Shown: in pieces, positions 8,424 through 16,366 of the stretch
Position numbering within the stretch: position 1 is the first letter of the stretch
How the letters are laid out: every line of letters starts with the position of its first letter
NCBI GenBank assembly: GCA_020438795.1
Contig: JAGQTY010000007.1
Location: 1 to 62,668, forward strand
Source: Actinomycetota bacterium
Lineage (GTDB): Bacteria; Actinomycetota; Actinomycetes; S36-B12; GCA-2699445
Direction of reading: 5' to 3'
Length of the DNA stretch: 62,668 bases
Notes under the pieces: model-generated
Seen by the model: the letters and a program-made list of their open reading frames with translations, nothing else
Database searches by the model: none
Told to the model about the DNA's origin: nothing
Position numbers and translations under genes: made by a program

Positions 8424-9164
8424 TCAGCGGCGGCCGAGCCTGTTGAGATGCCCTGCTGAGACCTTGAGCCAGGGCAGTGGGTCGGTGGTGCCACTGCCGT
8501 TGGCCTTCTCCACCTGGAAGTGCAGGTGTGGACCGGTCGAATTCCCGGTCGAGCCGACCTTGCCGAGCCGGTCACCGGCGTGCAGGTACTGCCCCTTGCG
8601 AGCGTTCAGCGAGCTCAGGTGCCCGTAGAGGTTGTAGTCACCGTTGTGGGTGCGGACCGTGACGGACAGGCCTGCGGCGCCCTGCCACCCAGCGACGACC
8701 ACCTTGCCTCCGGCGATCGTGTGTACCGGTTCGCCCTGCCGAGCGGGGAAGTCGAGGCCACCGTGCACGCCACCGGTGTGCGGGCCACGGTTGCCGTAGC
8801 GGGCCCCCACGACGAACTTCTGCAGTGGGACGGCTCGTCCCTTGGGCAGGTCACCGGTCTTGAACCGGAACTTCGGCTTGGGCGGCTCCGGTTTCACGTC
8901 CTCGGGAATCCGGTTGAGCACCGAAACGATCTGCTTCACGCGCAGTTGCTCGATCCGGGCCGGAACGCTGGCGGCCGCGGTCGCGGTGAGCAGGGCGAAC
9001 AGTATGACGAACGTCACAGTCAGGGCTCCTGCGGGTCCCTTGAAGAGGTCCCGCAGGTCACCCTTCGCTACGGCAAAAGGGTGAATCCTAAACCCGGTTT
9101 CAAAAAGATGCCAGTTCGTGACAGTCGTCTTCGGCGTGTCGTTTTGACGCTTGTTTTGAGGCAC
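8424..9164 (-). CDS. M23 family peptidoglycan endopeptidase, membrane-anchored
   Basis: A 246-aa protein with one N-terminal membrane segment (about 47-65), a short linker and a C-terminal LytM/M23 domain. Zinc ligands are visible as His134 and Asp138 (VHGGLDFPA) and His215 in GPHLHFQV (213-217), with GHLSS at 181-185. It should cleave peptide crosslinks of peptidoglycan outside the membrane, or act as an amidase activator if inactive; the ligands look complete, so I favour the enzyme. The GTG start is 5 nt after TAGGAT, part of which is the stop codon of the upstream MEKHLA gene. The two genes are only 8 nt apart and may be cotranscribed. Confidence 0.87.
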   Translation of the reverse strand: MPQNKRQNDTPKTTVTNWHLFETGFRIHPFAVAKGDLRDLFKGPAGALTVTFVILFALLTATAAASVPARIEQLRVKQIVSVLNRIPEDVKPEPPKPKFRFKTGDLPKGRAVPLQKFVVGARYGNRGPHTGGVHGGLDFPARQGEPVHTIAGGKVVVAGWQGAAGLSVTVRTHNGDYNLYGHLSSLNARKGQYLHAGDRLGKVGSTGNSTGPHLHFQVEKANGSGTTDPLPWLKVSAGHLNRLGRR

Positions 9165-9172
9165 ACGGCATC

Positions 9173-9640
9173 CTAAACAACGTGATCCCGCTCACCTAAT
9201 TGATCTTCGGGTCGAAATTCCCACTGGAGGAAGGTCGCGGCCTGGCCGATAATTGGAAGTTTGACGTCTCCATCCTCGTGCACCGGCCATACCGTAGCCT
9301 CACGGATCTCGAACAGCCTCCCGCCGGAGTCCACCCGCAGCCCTTCGTAGCCGCGCACCACGACGTTTCGGTGCAGTGCCGCAGCCCGCTGCGCCCGCTC
9401 CTGCACGGGCGCGGTCAGCCGGGAGGGCATACCGATGAAGTGCTCCCAGCTCCGCCGCCACAGCCGCTGGGCCGTACGGTTGGCATACACGAACAGGGGG
9501 TCGCTGCTCGTGTCGTGGCAGAGGACCACCCCGCGGTAGTCGAAGAGGTCTTCGGCGGGGCACAGTTCCTCTCCCACGAGCGCTCGATGGGAGGCCACGA
9601 TCGCCCACTCCCAGTCGGGGCGGCCGCGCGTCTCTTCCAT
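9173..9640 (-). CDS. MEKHLA domain protein
   Basis: A 155-aa protein matching the MEKHLA domain, a PAS-like fold first named from plant HD-ZIP III factors and also found as stand-alone bacterial proteins. Visible landmarks are VLCHDTSSDPLFVYANRTAQ, SWEHFIGMPSRLTA and the closing GQAATFLQWEF. It has no DNA-binding or catalytic domain. A small-molecule or redox sensing role is only an analogy to PAS domains. ATG 9640 has GGGGG 5 nt upstream; a TTG at 9652 is an alternative. It lies just upstream of the M23 gene in the same direction. Confidence 0.8.
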   Translation of the reverse strand: MEETRGRPDWEWAIVASHRALVGEELCPAEDLFDYRGVVLCHDTSSDPLFVYANRTAQRLWRRSWEHFIGMPSRLTAPVQERAQRAAALHRNVVVRGYEGLRVDSGGRLFEIREATVWPVHEDGDVKLPIIGQAATFLQWEFRPEDQLGERDHVV

Positions 9641-9695
9641 GCGAACCCCCAAGCCGCAACGGTACCGGAACCGGTGGTGCCGGCGAGGTTCCGGG

Positions 9696-10106
9696 TCATG
9701 GGCAGGCAGCCTGGCCGTAGGCGTTGATGATGACCAGGGAGTTGGCCAGAGTGTCCGACTCCGCCCTGCTCAGAGTGCCGGACCGGCTCGCCAGCTGCGT
9801 GACTTCGCGGGCGGCATCGATGGCCCGGGCGACCGACTTGGGTGCATCGGATGGCAGTTGTGCCCGTAGCGTCTGCAGTGCGGCCACATCGGAGTCGCCG
9901 ACGTCCGGAGACTGCGAAGCCTTGGCTGTCGGGTCTCCCGCAAGCGATGATTGTGCCCAGTCGGCGTAGGCGGAGCAGAACTCTGCGGGGGCAGGCGTCA
10001 GTTCCGGGAATGACACCTCGGTGCTGATCCTGCCCGGCTCGGAGTCTGTGGGGACACACGCCGCCAGGGAGATGGCCAGGCCCGCCACTGCCGCCGCTGT
10101 TCTCAC
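9696..10106 (-). CDS. Putative lipoprotein
   Basis: A 136-aa protein with a textbook lipoprotein signal: a short charged start (VRTAAA), a hydrophobic core and the lipobox LAAC, placing the lipidated Cys at residue 17. The GTG start at 10106 is preferred over the upstream ATG (10130) because GGAGG lies 5 nt before it and because the signal peptide then has normal length. The mature part is Ala/Ser-rich and helical with no recognised domain. It lies downstream of the sensor kinase in the same direction, with an 80-nt gap, so it could be a third member of that operon or an accessory to envelope sensing. Confidence 0.75.
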   Translation of the reverse strand: MRTAAAVAGLAISLAACVPTDSEPGRISTEVSFPELTPAPAEFCSAYADWAQSSLAGDPTAKASQSPDVGDSDVAALQTLRAQLPSDAPKSVARAIDAAREVTQLASRSGTLSRAESDTLANSLVIINAYGQAACP

Positions 10107-10186
10107 CGACTCCTCCACATCCACCTCCATCGTGACCGATTGCGGTTTCGATTTGGGCGGATTGCGGGGAACCGAGGGCCGTGTCG

Positions 10187-11824
10187 TCAGCCGGCGGCGA
10201 GGGTGAGTGTGAAGGTCGTGCCGGTGGGTTCAGCATCGGTGACCGAAATCGAGCCGCCGTGGGCTTTGACGATTGCGCTGGCGATACTCAGACCCAGGCC
10301 ATTGCCACCCACCTCGCGGTTGCGGCTGGCGTCCCCGCGGAAGAACCGCTCGAAGATCTGGCCCTTCAGCTCCGGCGGGATTCCAGGACCCTGATCCGTC
10401 ACTGACACGGTCACTTCGCCGGCTGCCTCGCTGACGGCGATCCGCACCGGGGTGTCCTCGGGCGAGTAGTTGAGTGCGTTGGAGACCAGGTTCACGATGA
10501 CTTGCCGCAGTCGCTGTTCATCGCCGGAGACGATCGGCACGCCACCCCCGGCACTGACCCGGATCGCCCGCCCCGGATAGGCGGCCTCTGCGTCGACGGC
10601 GACGTCACGCGCCACGGCCAGCAGATCCACTCGGCCGAGATCCAGGGGTCGTTGCTGATCGAGTCGTGCCAGCATCAGCATGTCCTCGACCAGGCGCGTC
10701 ATGCGAACCGACTCGCTCTGGATCCGGTTGAAGGCACGGTCAGTCTCGTCCGAAGCCACTGCGCCCTGCAGATACAGGTCGGCATAGCCCCTGATCGAGG
10801 TCAGTGGGGTCCGCAACTCGTGGCTCGCGTCTGCCACGAATCGTCGCATCCGCTCCTCGGAGGCCCGAGCCTCAGCCAGTGCCTGTTCACGCTGGTCGAA
10901 CGAGGTCTGCAGCTGGTCCAGCATGGAGTTGACGGCGATGCCGACATGGCCCACCTCGGTGTTGGGTGCGATCGAGTCGACGCGGGGACTCCAGTCACCG
11001 GCGGTGATCCGGTTGGCTGTCCGCTCGATGTGGGTGAGCGGGCGCAGGTTGCGACGCACCACCCAGGTCGCCAGCGCCGCCAGTATCAGGATCACCCAGA
11101 CGCCGACCACCAGGAGCAGCAGGCTGAGCTGGCGCGTCACGCCGCCAACCTCGCTGAGGGAACGGGCCACCGCCACGCTGCCCGAGGTGAGCGGCTTGAT
11201 CGACACGCGCCATTCGGTACTCCCGTCGACGCTCGATACCGTGAAGGGCTCGTTGCCCTGCTGGCGCAGTTCGGCCGGCGTCATGGCGGGGATGTCAGGG
11301 GTGTCGCTGGTGCCGAAACTGGCACTGCTGCGCGTGACATCTCCGGATCGGTCCCGGTACTCCACGTAGAACTGACCGGGGATCCTGCGGCTGTCGTTGT
11401 TCCGTGGTCGGGCGCTGGTTGCCGTGTCGGAGCTGCCCGGTATGCCGTCATTACGGCTGTCGGTATCCGGTGGGACGGTGCTGTTGCCGGGGATGCCGTC
11501 GTTGCTGGTGTCGGTACCGGGGGCGGCGGTGCTGTTGCCGGGGATGCCGTCGTTGCTGGTGTCGGTACCGGGGGCGGCGGTGCTGTTGCCGGGGATGCCG
11601 TCAGTGGCGCTGTCGGTGCCGTCGCCCACCTGCCTGATGACGTCGTTGAGCTGGCGGTCGACCTGACCGACCAGATACCGGTTGAGAGCAGTCACCGAAG
11701 CGAAGCCGGAGATCAGCAGTGCGAGGGCGACGAACGCGGCAGTCACCAGGGGTAGCTTGACCCGCAGCGGGCGGTTGGCCCACCAACCCGCCCGGCGGCT
11801 GCGGCCGGCAGGCTCGCCGGTCAT
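10187..11824 (-). CDS. Sensor histidine kinase with repeat-containing extracytoplasmic domain
   Basis: A 545-aa two-component kinase. A membrane helix at about 25-47, an extracytoplasmic domain up to about 230, and a second helix at about 233-255 are followed by HAMP (about 257-310). The phospho-acceptor domain has DASHELRTPLTSIRGYADLY with His335. The ATPase part shows NLVSNALNYSP, VTDQGPGIP and GGNGLGLSI. Architecture resembles mycobacterial TcrY/PrrB-type kinases. The unusual part is a run of four DGIPGNS-type repeats (residues about 75-135) just after the first membrane helix, encoded partly by perfect 51-nt repeats. Its ATG overlaps the response regulator stop codon as ATGA, so expression is translationally coupled. 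Confidence 0.93.
   Translation of the reverse strand: MTGEPAGRSRRAGWWANRPLRVKLPLVTAAFVALALLISGFASVTALNRYLVGQVDRQLNDVIRQVGDGTDSATDGIPGNSTAAPGTDTSNDGIPGNSTAAPGTDTSNDGIPGNSTVPPDTDSRNDGIPGSSDTATSARPRNNDSRRIPGQFYVEYRDRSGDVTRSSASFGTSDTPDIPAMTPAELRQQGNEPFTVSSVDGSTEWRVSIKPLTSGSVAVARSLSEVGGVTRQLSLLLLVVGVWVILILAALATWVVRRNLRPLTHIERTANRITAGDWSPRVDSIAPNTEVGHVGIAVNSMLDQLQTSFDQREQALAEARASEERMRRFVADASHELRTPLTSIRGYADLYLQGAVASDETDRAFNRIQSESVRMTRLVEDMLMLARLDQQRPLDLGRVDLLAVARDVAVDAEAAYPGRAIRVSAGGGVPIVSGDEQRLRQVIVNLVSNALNYSPEDTPVRIAVSEAAGEVTVSVTDQGPGIPPELKGQIFERFFRGDASRNREVGGNGLGLSIASAIVKAHGGSISVTDAEPTGTTFTLTLAAG
11436..11639. repeat. Tandem 51-nt repeats inside the sensor kinase gene
   Basis: Units begin at 11487, 11538 and 11589 with an exact 51-nt period. 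The two units spanning 11487-11588 are identical by eye, and diverged copies flank them on both sides. Each unit encodes 17 residues (DGIPGNSTAAPGTDTSN in the clean copies). The repeat keeps the reading frame, so copy number could vary without breaking the kinase. Confidence 0.9.
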
Positions 11825-12549
11825 TGCTCTTCCCCGCCCGAGCGGTCGGCAGCGGTATCGTCGTCCAGCGGCGGTCGTAACGCGTACCCGAACCCCCGCA
11901 CCGTCTTCAGCATGGGAGTCGTGGTGTCCACCTTCTTGCGCAGGTAGGACACGTAGGACTCGACGATACTCCCGTCACCCTCGAAGTCGTAGTGCCAGAC
12001 GCGGTCCAGGATCACGGTCTTGGACAGCACCTGATCGGGATTCTCCATGAAGAGCTTCAGCAGGTTGAACTCGGTCGGGCTCAGCTCGATGGGTTCGCCC
12101 GCCTTGCGGACCTCATGTTTCTGTGGATCCAGTTCAAGATCGCCCACCCTCAGAATCCGGCGGACCGTCGCCCGCTGTCCTGCGCGGCGCAGCAGCGCCT
12201 CGAGTCGGGCCACGACCTCCTCGAGGGCGAACGGCTTGGTCACGTAGTCATCGCCGCCCACCTTGAAGCCATGGACCTTGTCCTCCACGGAGTCCTTTGC
12301 GGTAAGGAACAGCACGGGGGAGTCGATGCCCTCGCCGCGCAACTGCTCGACGAGGGTGTAGCCATCGAGGCCCGGCATCATCACGTCGAGGACCATCGCG
12401 TCGGGACGTCTGCGGCGAGCGCTGGACAACGCCTCGTTCCCGTTGGGAACCGCCGTCACCTCGAAGCCGGCGTGACGCAGGCTTGCCGCGAGCAGATCGC
12501 GGATCGTCGGTTCGTCCTCTGCGAGCAGGAGGTGCAGTCTGAGGTCCAT
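11821..12549 (-). CDS. OmpR/PhoB-family response regulator
   Basis: A 242-aa regulator. The receiver domain (about 5-120) has the acidic pair in AEDEP, phospho-acceptor Asp55 (VLDVMMPG), Thr in LFLTAKD and Lys in YVTKPF. The C-terminal winged helix (about 145-230) ends with the usual VRGFGYAL. It pairs with the kinase downstream through an ATGA overlap and resembles TcrX/TrcR/MprA-type regulators. The ATG at 12549 is chosen because the receiver domain begins there, with GGAAGGA about 10 nt upstream. The target genes are unknown; the GT39/GT2 genes upstream in the same direction are candidates only by proximity. Confidence 0.92.
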   Translation of the reverse strand: MDLRLHLLLAEDEPTIRDLLAASLRHAGFEVTAVPNGNEALSSARRRRPDAMVLDVMMPGLDGYTLVEQLRGEGIDSPVLFLTAKDSVEDKVHGFKVGGDDYVTKPFALEEVVARLEALLRRAGQRATVRRILRVGDLELDPQKHEVRKAGEPIELSPTEFNLLKLFMENPDQVLSKTVILDRVWHYDFEGDGSIVESYVSYLRKKVDTTTPMLKTVRGFGYALRPPLDDDTAADRSGGEEQ

Positions 12550-12681
12550 GATGAGCCCATCCTTCCACTTTCCGGGTGGCAGACCCGGGTCAATTGGGCT
12601 TGCGCCCCGTCCGACCCGTGGGTCGCAGGTGTGCCTGTGTGCCGTTCTGACCGCCAGGTACACCACGCCGAGAGCGTGGAT

Positions 12682-12709
12682 GTGGGCCCGGGGTTGTCCC
12701 CGGGCCCAC
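12682..12709 (-). terminator. Strong hairpin terminator after GT39 gene
   Basis: A perfect 12-bp stem, GTGGGCCCGGGG (12682-12693) and CCCCGGGCCCAC (12698-12709), with a TTGT tetraloop, begins 3 nt past the GT39 stop codon. It separates the glycosyltransferase unit from the two-component operon. Confidence 0.8.
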
Positions 12710-12712
12710 TGT

Positions 12713-14845
12713 TCACACTGCGCTCGACAGGTCGTACAGGGTGACGCCGTCGACCGTCACCGAGTCGAAGTTGGCCTCGACCCAGTCGCTGATCTCCGAG
12801 GAGCTGCCCGACTGGCCGGGGCCACCACCGCCGGGCCCACCCATGCCGCCGCCGGGGCCACCCCCACCGGCGATGAACCAGTGGATCTGGCCGTTCGCCA
12901 CGTATTCCTGGAACTCCGTGAGGGTCGGCGAGGGATCACTGCCGTTGAACCCTCCGATCGGCATCACAGAGTTGCCCGTCGCCAGCTGGTAGCCGGCACC
13001 TGTCTGGGAGCCCACTGCCGCGGCCACCCATGTGTAGTTGTCCGCGTCGGTGTTGAGCACGCTCACCAGCTCGTCGCTGACGCTCGGCGAGTTGAGCAGG
13101 CCGCCCCCGGGACCACCCTGGGCCCCCGGTCCGGCACCTCCTGGCGGCTGGCCGGTGGGTCCGCTCTGACCCTGGCCACCCGGCGTCTGGGCGCCCGGCC
13201 CGGCGAACCCGTTCTGGCCGGGTGCCCCGAAGGGCTGGCCGCCGGGTCCACCCGGACCACCGAACGGGCTGGTCGTGGTGCCGTCCTGCTGCGGGGCCAG
13301 CCCGGCCGGCCCGCCCTGTCCGGGACCGCCCTGTCCCGGCCCGCGCAGCTGGGCTCCGGCGAGCACGGGGCCTGCGGATGGCAGGGACCCGCTGTGCGGA
13401 GTCGTCGCCGTGTCCAGCGTGAAGGCGGCCGGTCCGAGGAGGACCGCTGCCAGACCCAGCCCGGCTGCGATCTGTGCGGCCTGCTTGTTGTCCGGCAGGA
13501 ACATCAGACCTCCGGCTGCCAGACCGGTCAGTATCACGATCACGGCGAGCACGCTGTAGATGCCACCGGCCAGGTTCAGCAGATACCCACCGTATGCAGC
13601 ACTGCCCACGATCACGACGGCCAGGGTGCTCCGGACCGCGAGCTGCTCGCGGCGTTGCCAGAGGAGATATGCCCCCATGGCCACGGCAGCGCCGATCGCG
13701 GGCGCCAGAGCGATCGCGTAGTACTCGTGGATGATGCCACCGCCGAAGCTGAACACGGCCCAGGTGACCACGAGCCAGCCCGCCCACAGGATGAGCCCCG
13801 CCCGCAGCTTGGAAGTCCGGGGGGCCTTGCGCGTCAGTACGAAGCCTGCCACGAGGAGCACGAAGGCCGCCGGAAGCAGCCAGGCGATGCCACCGGCCCA
13901 GGATGCATCGAACATCCGGTGCCAGCTGGTCTCGCCCCACGGCGAGCCGCCGCCGGCGCCTCCCCCAGCGCCACCGCCGGGCACGACGGAGCCGGCTTCA
14001 TCCCCGGTGAGCCGGCCGAAGCCGTTGTAGCCGAAGATCAGTTCCAGAACGCTGTTGTCCTGTGAGCCGCCGATGTAGGGACGCGAATCCGCGGGCCAGA
14101 GCTCCACGATGGCGACCCACCAGCCCAGTGACACCAGCATCACCAGGAACGAGATCACGAGATCCCTGATCCGCTTGCCGAGCCCGGTCGGCGCGGCGAT
14201 CACGTAGACCAGGGCGAATGCCGGCAGCACCAGGAATGCCTGCAGGCTCTTGGTGAGGAATGCGAATCCGACGAATGCTCCGGCGAGCGCCAGCCAGCGC
14301 CAGGAGGCCACCTCGGTGGCACGCACGACTGCGTAGGCGGCCAGCAGCAGCAACAGCACCAGCAGGGCGTCCGGGTTGTTGTAGCGGAACATGAGTGCAG
14401 CGATCGGGGTCAGTGCCAGGATCGCGCCTGCGATCAGGCCCGCGACCCCGCCGAACCACCGCTTGACGGTTGCGTAGAGGACACCCACACTGGCGACTCC
14501 CATGAGTGCCTGGGGCACGAGGATCGCCCAGGAATTGAGCCCGAACACCTTGACCGACAGGGCCATGACCCACAAGCTGGCAGGCGGCTTGTCGACCGTG
14601 ATCGAGTTCGCCATGTCAGAGGAGCCGAAGAAGAACGCCTTCCAGTCCTCACTCATCGCCTGTACGGCTGCGGAGTAGTAGGAGTTGGCCCACTGCGAGG
14701 CCCCGAGGTCCCACAGGTACAGAACGGCGGTCACCCCCAACAGTGCGAAGAACACCGGCCGCACCCAGCGGGGGTCGCTGCCGCTGCGCTCTTCGGTGGG
14801 CGGCTGCGCCTGCGGCGCGCTCGTCTTGTTGATGATGGTGGTCAT
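12713..14845 (-). CDS. Glycosyltransferase family 39 membrane protein with Gly/Pro-rich outer domain
   Basis: A 710-aa polytopic membrane protein of the PMT/ArnT-like GT39 superfamily (YkcA/B-type mannosyltransferases). The N-terminal loop with GASQWANSYYSAAVQAM, the ITVDKPPASLWVMAL segment and about ten further helices match the family. These enzymes use a polyprenyl-phosphate sugar on the outer membrane face to glycosylate lipids, polymers or proteins. After the last helix (about residue 475) a long low-complexity Gly/Pro/Gln-rich stretch precedes a small folded outer domain and a second Gly-rich run near the C-terminus. The start overlaps the GT2-GtrA stop as ATGA, which suggests that the upstream enzyme supplies its lipid-linked sugar donor. 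The acceptor is unknown. Confidence 0.88.
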   Translation of the reverse strand: MTTIINKTSAPQAQPPTEERSGSDPRWVRPVFFALLGVTAVLYLWDLGASQWANSYYSAAVQAMSEDWKAFFFGSSDMANSITVDKPPASLWVMALSVKVFGLNSWAILVPQALMGVASVGVLYATVKRWFGGVAGLIAGAILALTPIAALMFRYNNPDALLVLLLLLAAYAVVRATEVASWRWLALAGAFVGFAFLTKSLQAFLVLPAFALVYVIAAPTGLGKRIRDLVISFLVMLVSLGWWVAIVELWPADSRPYIGGSQDNSVLELIFGYNGFGRLTGDEAGSVVPGGGAGGGAGGGSPWGETSWHRMFDASWAGGIAWLLPAAFVLLVAGFVLTRKAPRTSKLRAGLILWAGWLVVTWAVFSFGGGIIHEYYAIALAPAIGAAVAMGAYLLWQRREQLAVRSTLAVVIVGSAAYGGYLLNLAGGIYSVLAVIVILTGLAAGGLMFLPDNKQAAQIAAGLGLAAVLLGPAAFTLDTATTPHSGSLPSAGPVLAGAQLRGPGQGGPGQGGPAGLAPQQDGTTTSPFGGPGGPGGQPFGAPGQNGFAGPGAQTPGGQGQSGPTGQPPGGAGPGAQGGPGGGLLNSPSVSDELVSVLNTDADNYTWVAAAVGSQTGAGYQLATGNSVMPIGGFNGSDPSPTLTEFQEYVANGQIHWFIAGGGGPGGGMGGPGGGGPGQSGSSSEISDWVEANFDSVTVDGVTLYDLSSAV

Positions 14846-16173
14846 CGGTTCACTCCTTCCAGGATGGGTTCGCTGGGCCTCTGGCCCAGCGGCTGTGGTT
14901 CAGCAGTGGCGGGACGGTTTGCGAAGATCCAGCTGCGGAACAGCAGGAAGCGCACGACTGTCGCGACGAGGTTGGCTGCGGTCAGGACGACCAGTTCGGT
15001 CAGCCGGCTGGCCTGTGGTGCCAGGGCGCCGAGCAGTGCCAGTGAACCGCTGGTGATGAGCAATGCCACACCGAGTACGGCGAACCCCTGGAACTGGTGC
15101 CGAACCGCCCGCCGGCGCCCTCGTATCCCGAACGTGAACCGCCGGTTCGCGGCGGTGTTCGCGACGGTGGCCAGCAGCAGGGCGGCAACGTTGGCCCACA
15201 GGCTCGGCATCACGGTCGCGAAGACAAGGAACAGTGCTGCGAATACCGCTGTGCTGATGATGCCGACGAGCACGAACCGTAGTAGCTCACGCCAGAGATT
15301 CCTGTCCTCAGGCGCGACGTCCGGCCTGCTGGAGACCTGATCAAGGGAGATCGCACCTGTGGTGAAGCCCTTGATGAGCCGCGCCACACCCTTGATATCT
15401 GCCCAGGCGGTCCCTGCGATGTCGACCCTGCTGTCGGGATCGTCGACCCAGTCGACGGGCACCTCGTGGATGCGCAGGCCCGCACGCTCGGCGAGGGCCA
15501 GCAGTTCGGTGTCGAAGAACCACTCCTGATCCTGCACCAGTGGCAGCAGCTCGGCAGCACGGTCGGCCCTGATCGCCTTGAAGCCGCACTGCGCGTCGGA
15601 GAACCGTACTCCTAGGAAGGTCCGCAGCAGCATGTTGTAGCTGCGTGAGATGAATTCCCGCTTGGGGCCGCGCACCACCCGGGAGTTCCGGGACAGCCGG
15701 GATCCGATGGCGACATCGGAGTGCCCACTCAGCAACGGTGCGACCAGTGGCAGCAGTGCGTCGAGGTCAGTGGACAGGTCGACGTCCATGTAGGCGAGCA
15801 CGCTGGCATCCGACTGGGACCAGGCCGCCCGCAGGGCACGGCCGCGACCCTTCTCGTCGAGGTGAAGTACGCGCACGGCGACGAACTCGGCGGCCAGTTC
15901 GTAGGCCTGCGCAAGGGTGTCATCGGTGCTTGCGTTGTCGACGATCGTGATGACCGCAGTGAACGGAAATGTGTTGAGATGCCGGACCAGGCGCTGGACG
16001 CAGGGCCGCAGCGCCTGCTTCTCGTTGTAGACGGGAATGACGACATCGACATCGATCACCTGCGGTCGGCTGGCGCCGGTGAACACATGGTCGTGGCCAT
16101 GGTCGGGAGACGTTTCGGGTGGGTGCGTCGATGGCCCGACCACCGTCGCCGCAGACCCCTGTGCTGAGTTCAT
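14842..16173 (-). CDS. GT2 polyprenyl-phosphate glycosyltransferase fused to GtrA domain
   Basis: A 443-aa bifunctional protein. Residues about 40-275 are a GT2 (dolichyl-phosphate-mannose-synthase-like) domain with VVIPVYNEK, DNASTDD and the metal-binding DVD at 130-132 (AYMDVDLSTD). Residues about 295-425 are a four-helix GtrA domain, which is usually linked to flipping or anchoring of polyprenyl-linked sugars. The protein probably makes a polyprenyl-phosphate hexose and may flip it for the GT39 enzyme encoded next, with which it overlaps by ATGA. The ATG start has no strong ribosome binding site; GAGCTT lies 6 nt upstream, so it could be leaderless. Confidence 0.9.
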   Translation of the reverse strand: MNSAQGSAATVVGPSTHPPETSPDHGHDHVFTGASRPQVIDVDVVIPVYNEKQALRPCVQRLVRHLNTFPFTAVITIVDNASTDDTLAQAYELAAEFVAVRVLHLDEKGRGRALRAAWSQSDASVLAYMDVDLSTDLDALLPLVAPLLSGHSDVAIGSRLSRNSRVVRGPKREFISRSYNMLLRTFLGVRFSDAQCGFKAIRADRAAELLPLVQDQEWFFDTELLALAERAGLRIHEVPVDWVDDPDSRVDIAGTAWADIKGVARLIKGFTTGAISLDQVSSRPDVAPEDRNLWRELLRFVLVGIISTAVFAALFLVFATVMPSLWANVAALLLATVANTAANRRFTFGIRGRRRAVRHQFQGFAVLGVALLITSGSLALLGALAPQASRLTELVVLTAANLVATVVRFLLFRSWIFANRPATAEPQPLGQRPSEPILEGVNR

Positions 16174-16366
16174 GGCACCAAGCTCTCGCTCGAACCTTGG
16201 AGTAACCTGTGAGCGACATTGGGGTGGCCTGCCAACCGTGCCGATTGGGCGGTCCGATTCCCTTGCGAGCCCTGTGATGTCCGATATGGTCCGATCTGTC
16301 AGGCCGGCTGTCCGGGCCCGAAGGCGCCGTCACCGGGGCTCTCATGGTCGGGTAAGAATGGTGTAC

